Below, in pieces: positions 6,496 to 6,859 of a DNA stretch of 6,859 nt (positions within the stretch are counted from its first letter, which is position 1; each line of letters starts with the position of its first letter). The stretch comes from Oscillospiraceae bacterium. GTDB lineage: Bacteria; Bacillota; Clostridia; Oscillospirales; Ruminococcaceae. The position numbers and the translations under genes are program-made. The DNA is taken from the NCBI GenBank assembly GCA_015067375.1, contig SVMQ01000121.1:1-6859 (forward strand), read 5' to 3'. Under the pieces are notes generated by a model that ran no database searches, had not been told where the DNA came from, and was given only the letters and a program-made list of their open reading frames with translations.

Positions 6496-6571
6496 GCTGG
6501 TATAGCTCAGTTGGTAGAGCAGCGCATTCGTAATGCGCAGGTCGTGGGTTCGAGTCCCATTCCCAGCTCCA
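6496..6571 (+). tRNA. tRNA-Thr (anticodon CGU)
   Basis: A complete 76-nt cloverleaf with encoded CCA (6569-6571): acceptor GCTGGTA/TCCCAGC, D arm GCTC/GAGC, anticodon arm GCGCA/TGCGC with loop TTCGTAA, and T arm GTGGG/CCCAT with TTCGAGT. The anticodon CGT is at 6529-6531 and reads ACG codons for threonine. The D to anticodon portion is very close to bacterial tRNA-Thr(CGU). The acceptor stem has one T-C mismatch (6501 with 6562), and the discriminator base is T (6568) rather than the A I would expect for tRNA-Thr. Both are unusual but may be tolerated. It has its own consensus promoter and a strong terminator, so it is a single-gene transcription unit. Confidence 0.96.
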
Positions 6572-6572
6572 T

Positions 6573-6611
6573 ATTTAAAAATCCCACTCTTTCAGAGTGG
6601 GATTTTTAAAT
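6573..6611 (+). terminator. Terminator of the tRNA-Thr gene
   Basis: ATTTAAAAATCCCACTCT (6573-6590) and its perfect reverse complement (6594-6611) form an 18-bp stem with a TTC loop. The GC-rich core (CCCACTC/GAGTGGG) is followed by ATTTTT. The AT-rich base on both sides makes it able to work in both directions. Confidence 0.92.
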
Positions 6612-6612
6612 G

Positions 6613-6859
6613 GCAAACGCTCGGCTCGGATTGCCCTTATGGCAATCCGTTTTTGCTTCGCAAAAAACGCTCACGTTCGCAAGTCGCTGCACGATTGTAT
6701 TGTGATATCTTTTTCGCTCTTCTTAAATTGCAACGGCTCGGCTCGGATTGCCCTTATGGGAATCCGTTTTTGCTTCGCAAAAAACGCTCACGTTCGCAGG
6801 TCGCTGCACGATTGTATTGTGATATCTTTTTCGCTCTTCTTAAATTGCAACGGCTCGGC
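6613..6859. repeat. 117-bp tandem repeat array, running off the window
   Basis: Unit 1 (6613-6729) and unit 2 (6730-6846) are 117 bp each and differ at only four positions (6617, 6618, 6643 and 6682 against unit 2). Thirteen bases of a third unit (6847-6859) reach the window end. Each unit holds GGATTGCC/GGCAATCC (altered in unit 2 so that CCC/GGG pairs instead, with a bulged G) and TTTTTGC TTC GCAAAAA hairpins. The period is 39 codons, and the plus frame starting at 6614 has no stop through both copies; the other five frames do. No start codon or ribosome binding site supports coding, so I call it an intergenic repeat. Confidence 0.93.

Noticed and set aside
6610..6705. 31-codon ORF starting at an ATG in the tRNA terminator stem
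   Set aside because: The start sits inside the terminator hairpin without a ribosome binding site, and the frame simply crosses repeat unit 1.
6613..6859. Possible CRISPR array
   Set aside because: The whole 117-bp unit repeats, with no variable spacers, so it is a simple tandem repeat.

Overview
The window looks like a piece of a Clostridia chromosome, most likely Ruminococcus-like (Oscillospiraceae). The reasons are Firmicutes-type promoters (TTGACA, 17 bp, TATAAT), strong AGGAG-like ribosome binding sites, AT-rich spacers between moderately GC-rich genes, a DUF1292 protein, and an ECF transporter S component. This placement is an inference; no 16S or other taxonomic marker is present.

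Layout, left to right. A small inverted repeat (1-60) lies just beyond the 3' end of lepA (62-1879, minus; translation factor EF-4). Upstream of lepA on the same strand is an unrecognised single-pass membrane protein (1951-2640) with a clear sigma-A promoter at 2696-2724; the two probably form one transcript. From 2641 to 3710 there is no convincing protein gene. This stretch is not empty: a minus-strand sigma-A promoter (3424-3452) and a minus-strand terminator (2766-2796) bracket about 640 nt of hairpin-rich, ORF-poor sequence, which I read as a large structured noncoding RNA. Diverging from it, a plus-strand promoter (3570-3598) with a hairpin-bearing leader drives a very acidic DUF1292 protein (3711-4034). 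Next is a second structured RNA candidate (about 4103-4297, plus), closed by a 9-bp terminal stem and containing a likely pseudoknot.

The right half is a two-gene minus-strand operon ending at a terminator at 4310-4338. The first gene (5061-6368) encodes a SipW/signal-peptidase-I-like membrane protein that seems to have lost most of the catalytic signature and carries a long disordered cytoplasmic tail. The second (4360-5064) overlaps it by 4 bp and encodes an ECF transporter S component. The operon promoter (6456-6484) faces a perfect-consensus promoter (6394-6422) that drives a tRNA-Thr(CGU) gene (6496-6571), so the two transcripts should start towards each other and overlap by about 20 nt. 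The tRNA ends at a long perfect-stem terminator, after which a near-identical 117-bp tandem repeat begins and runs off the window.

The most interesting items are the two noncoding RNA candidates, the degenerate SipW-like protein coupled to an ECF S component, and the 117-bp tandem array. None of the RNA families could be confirmed without a covariance search.
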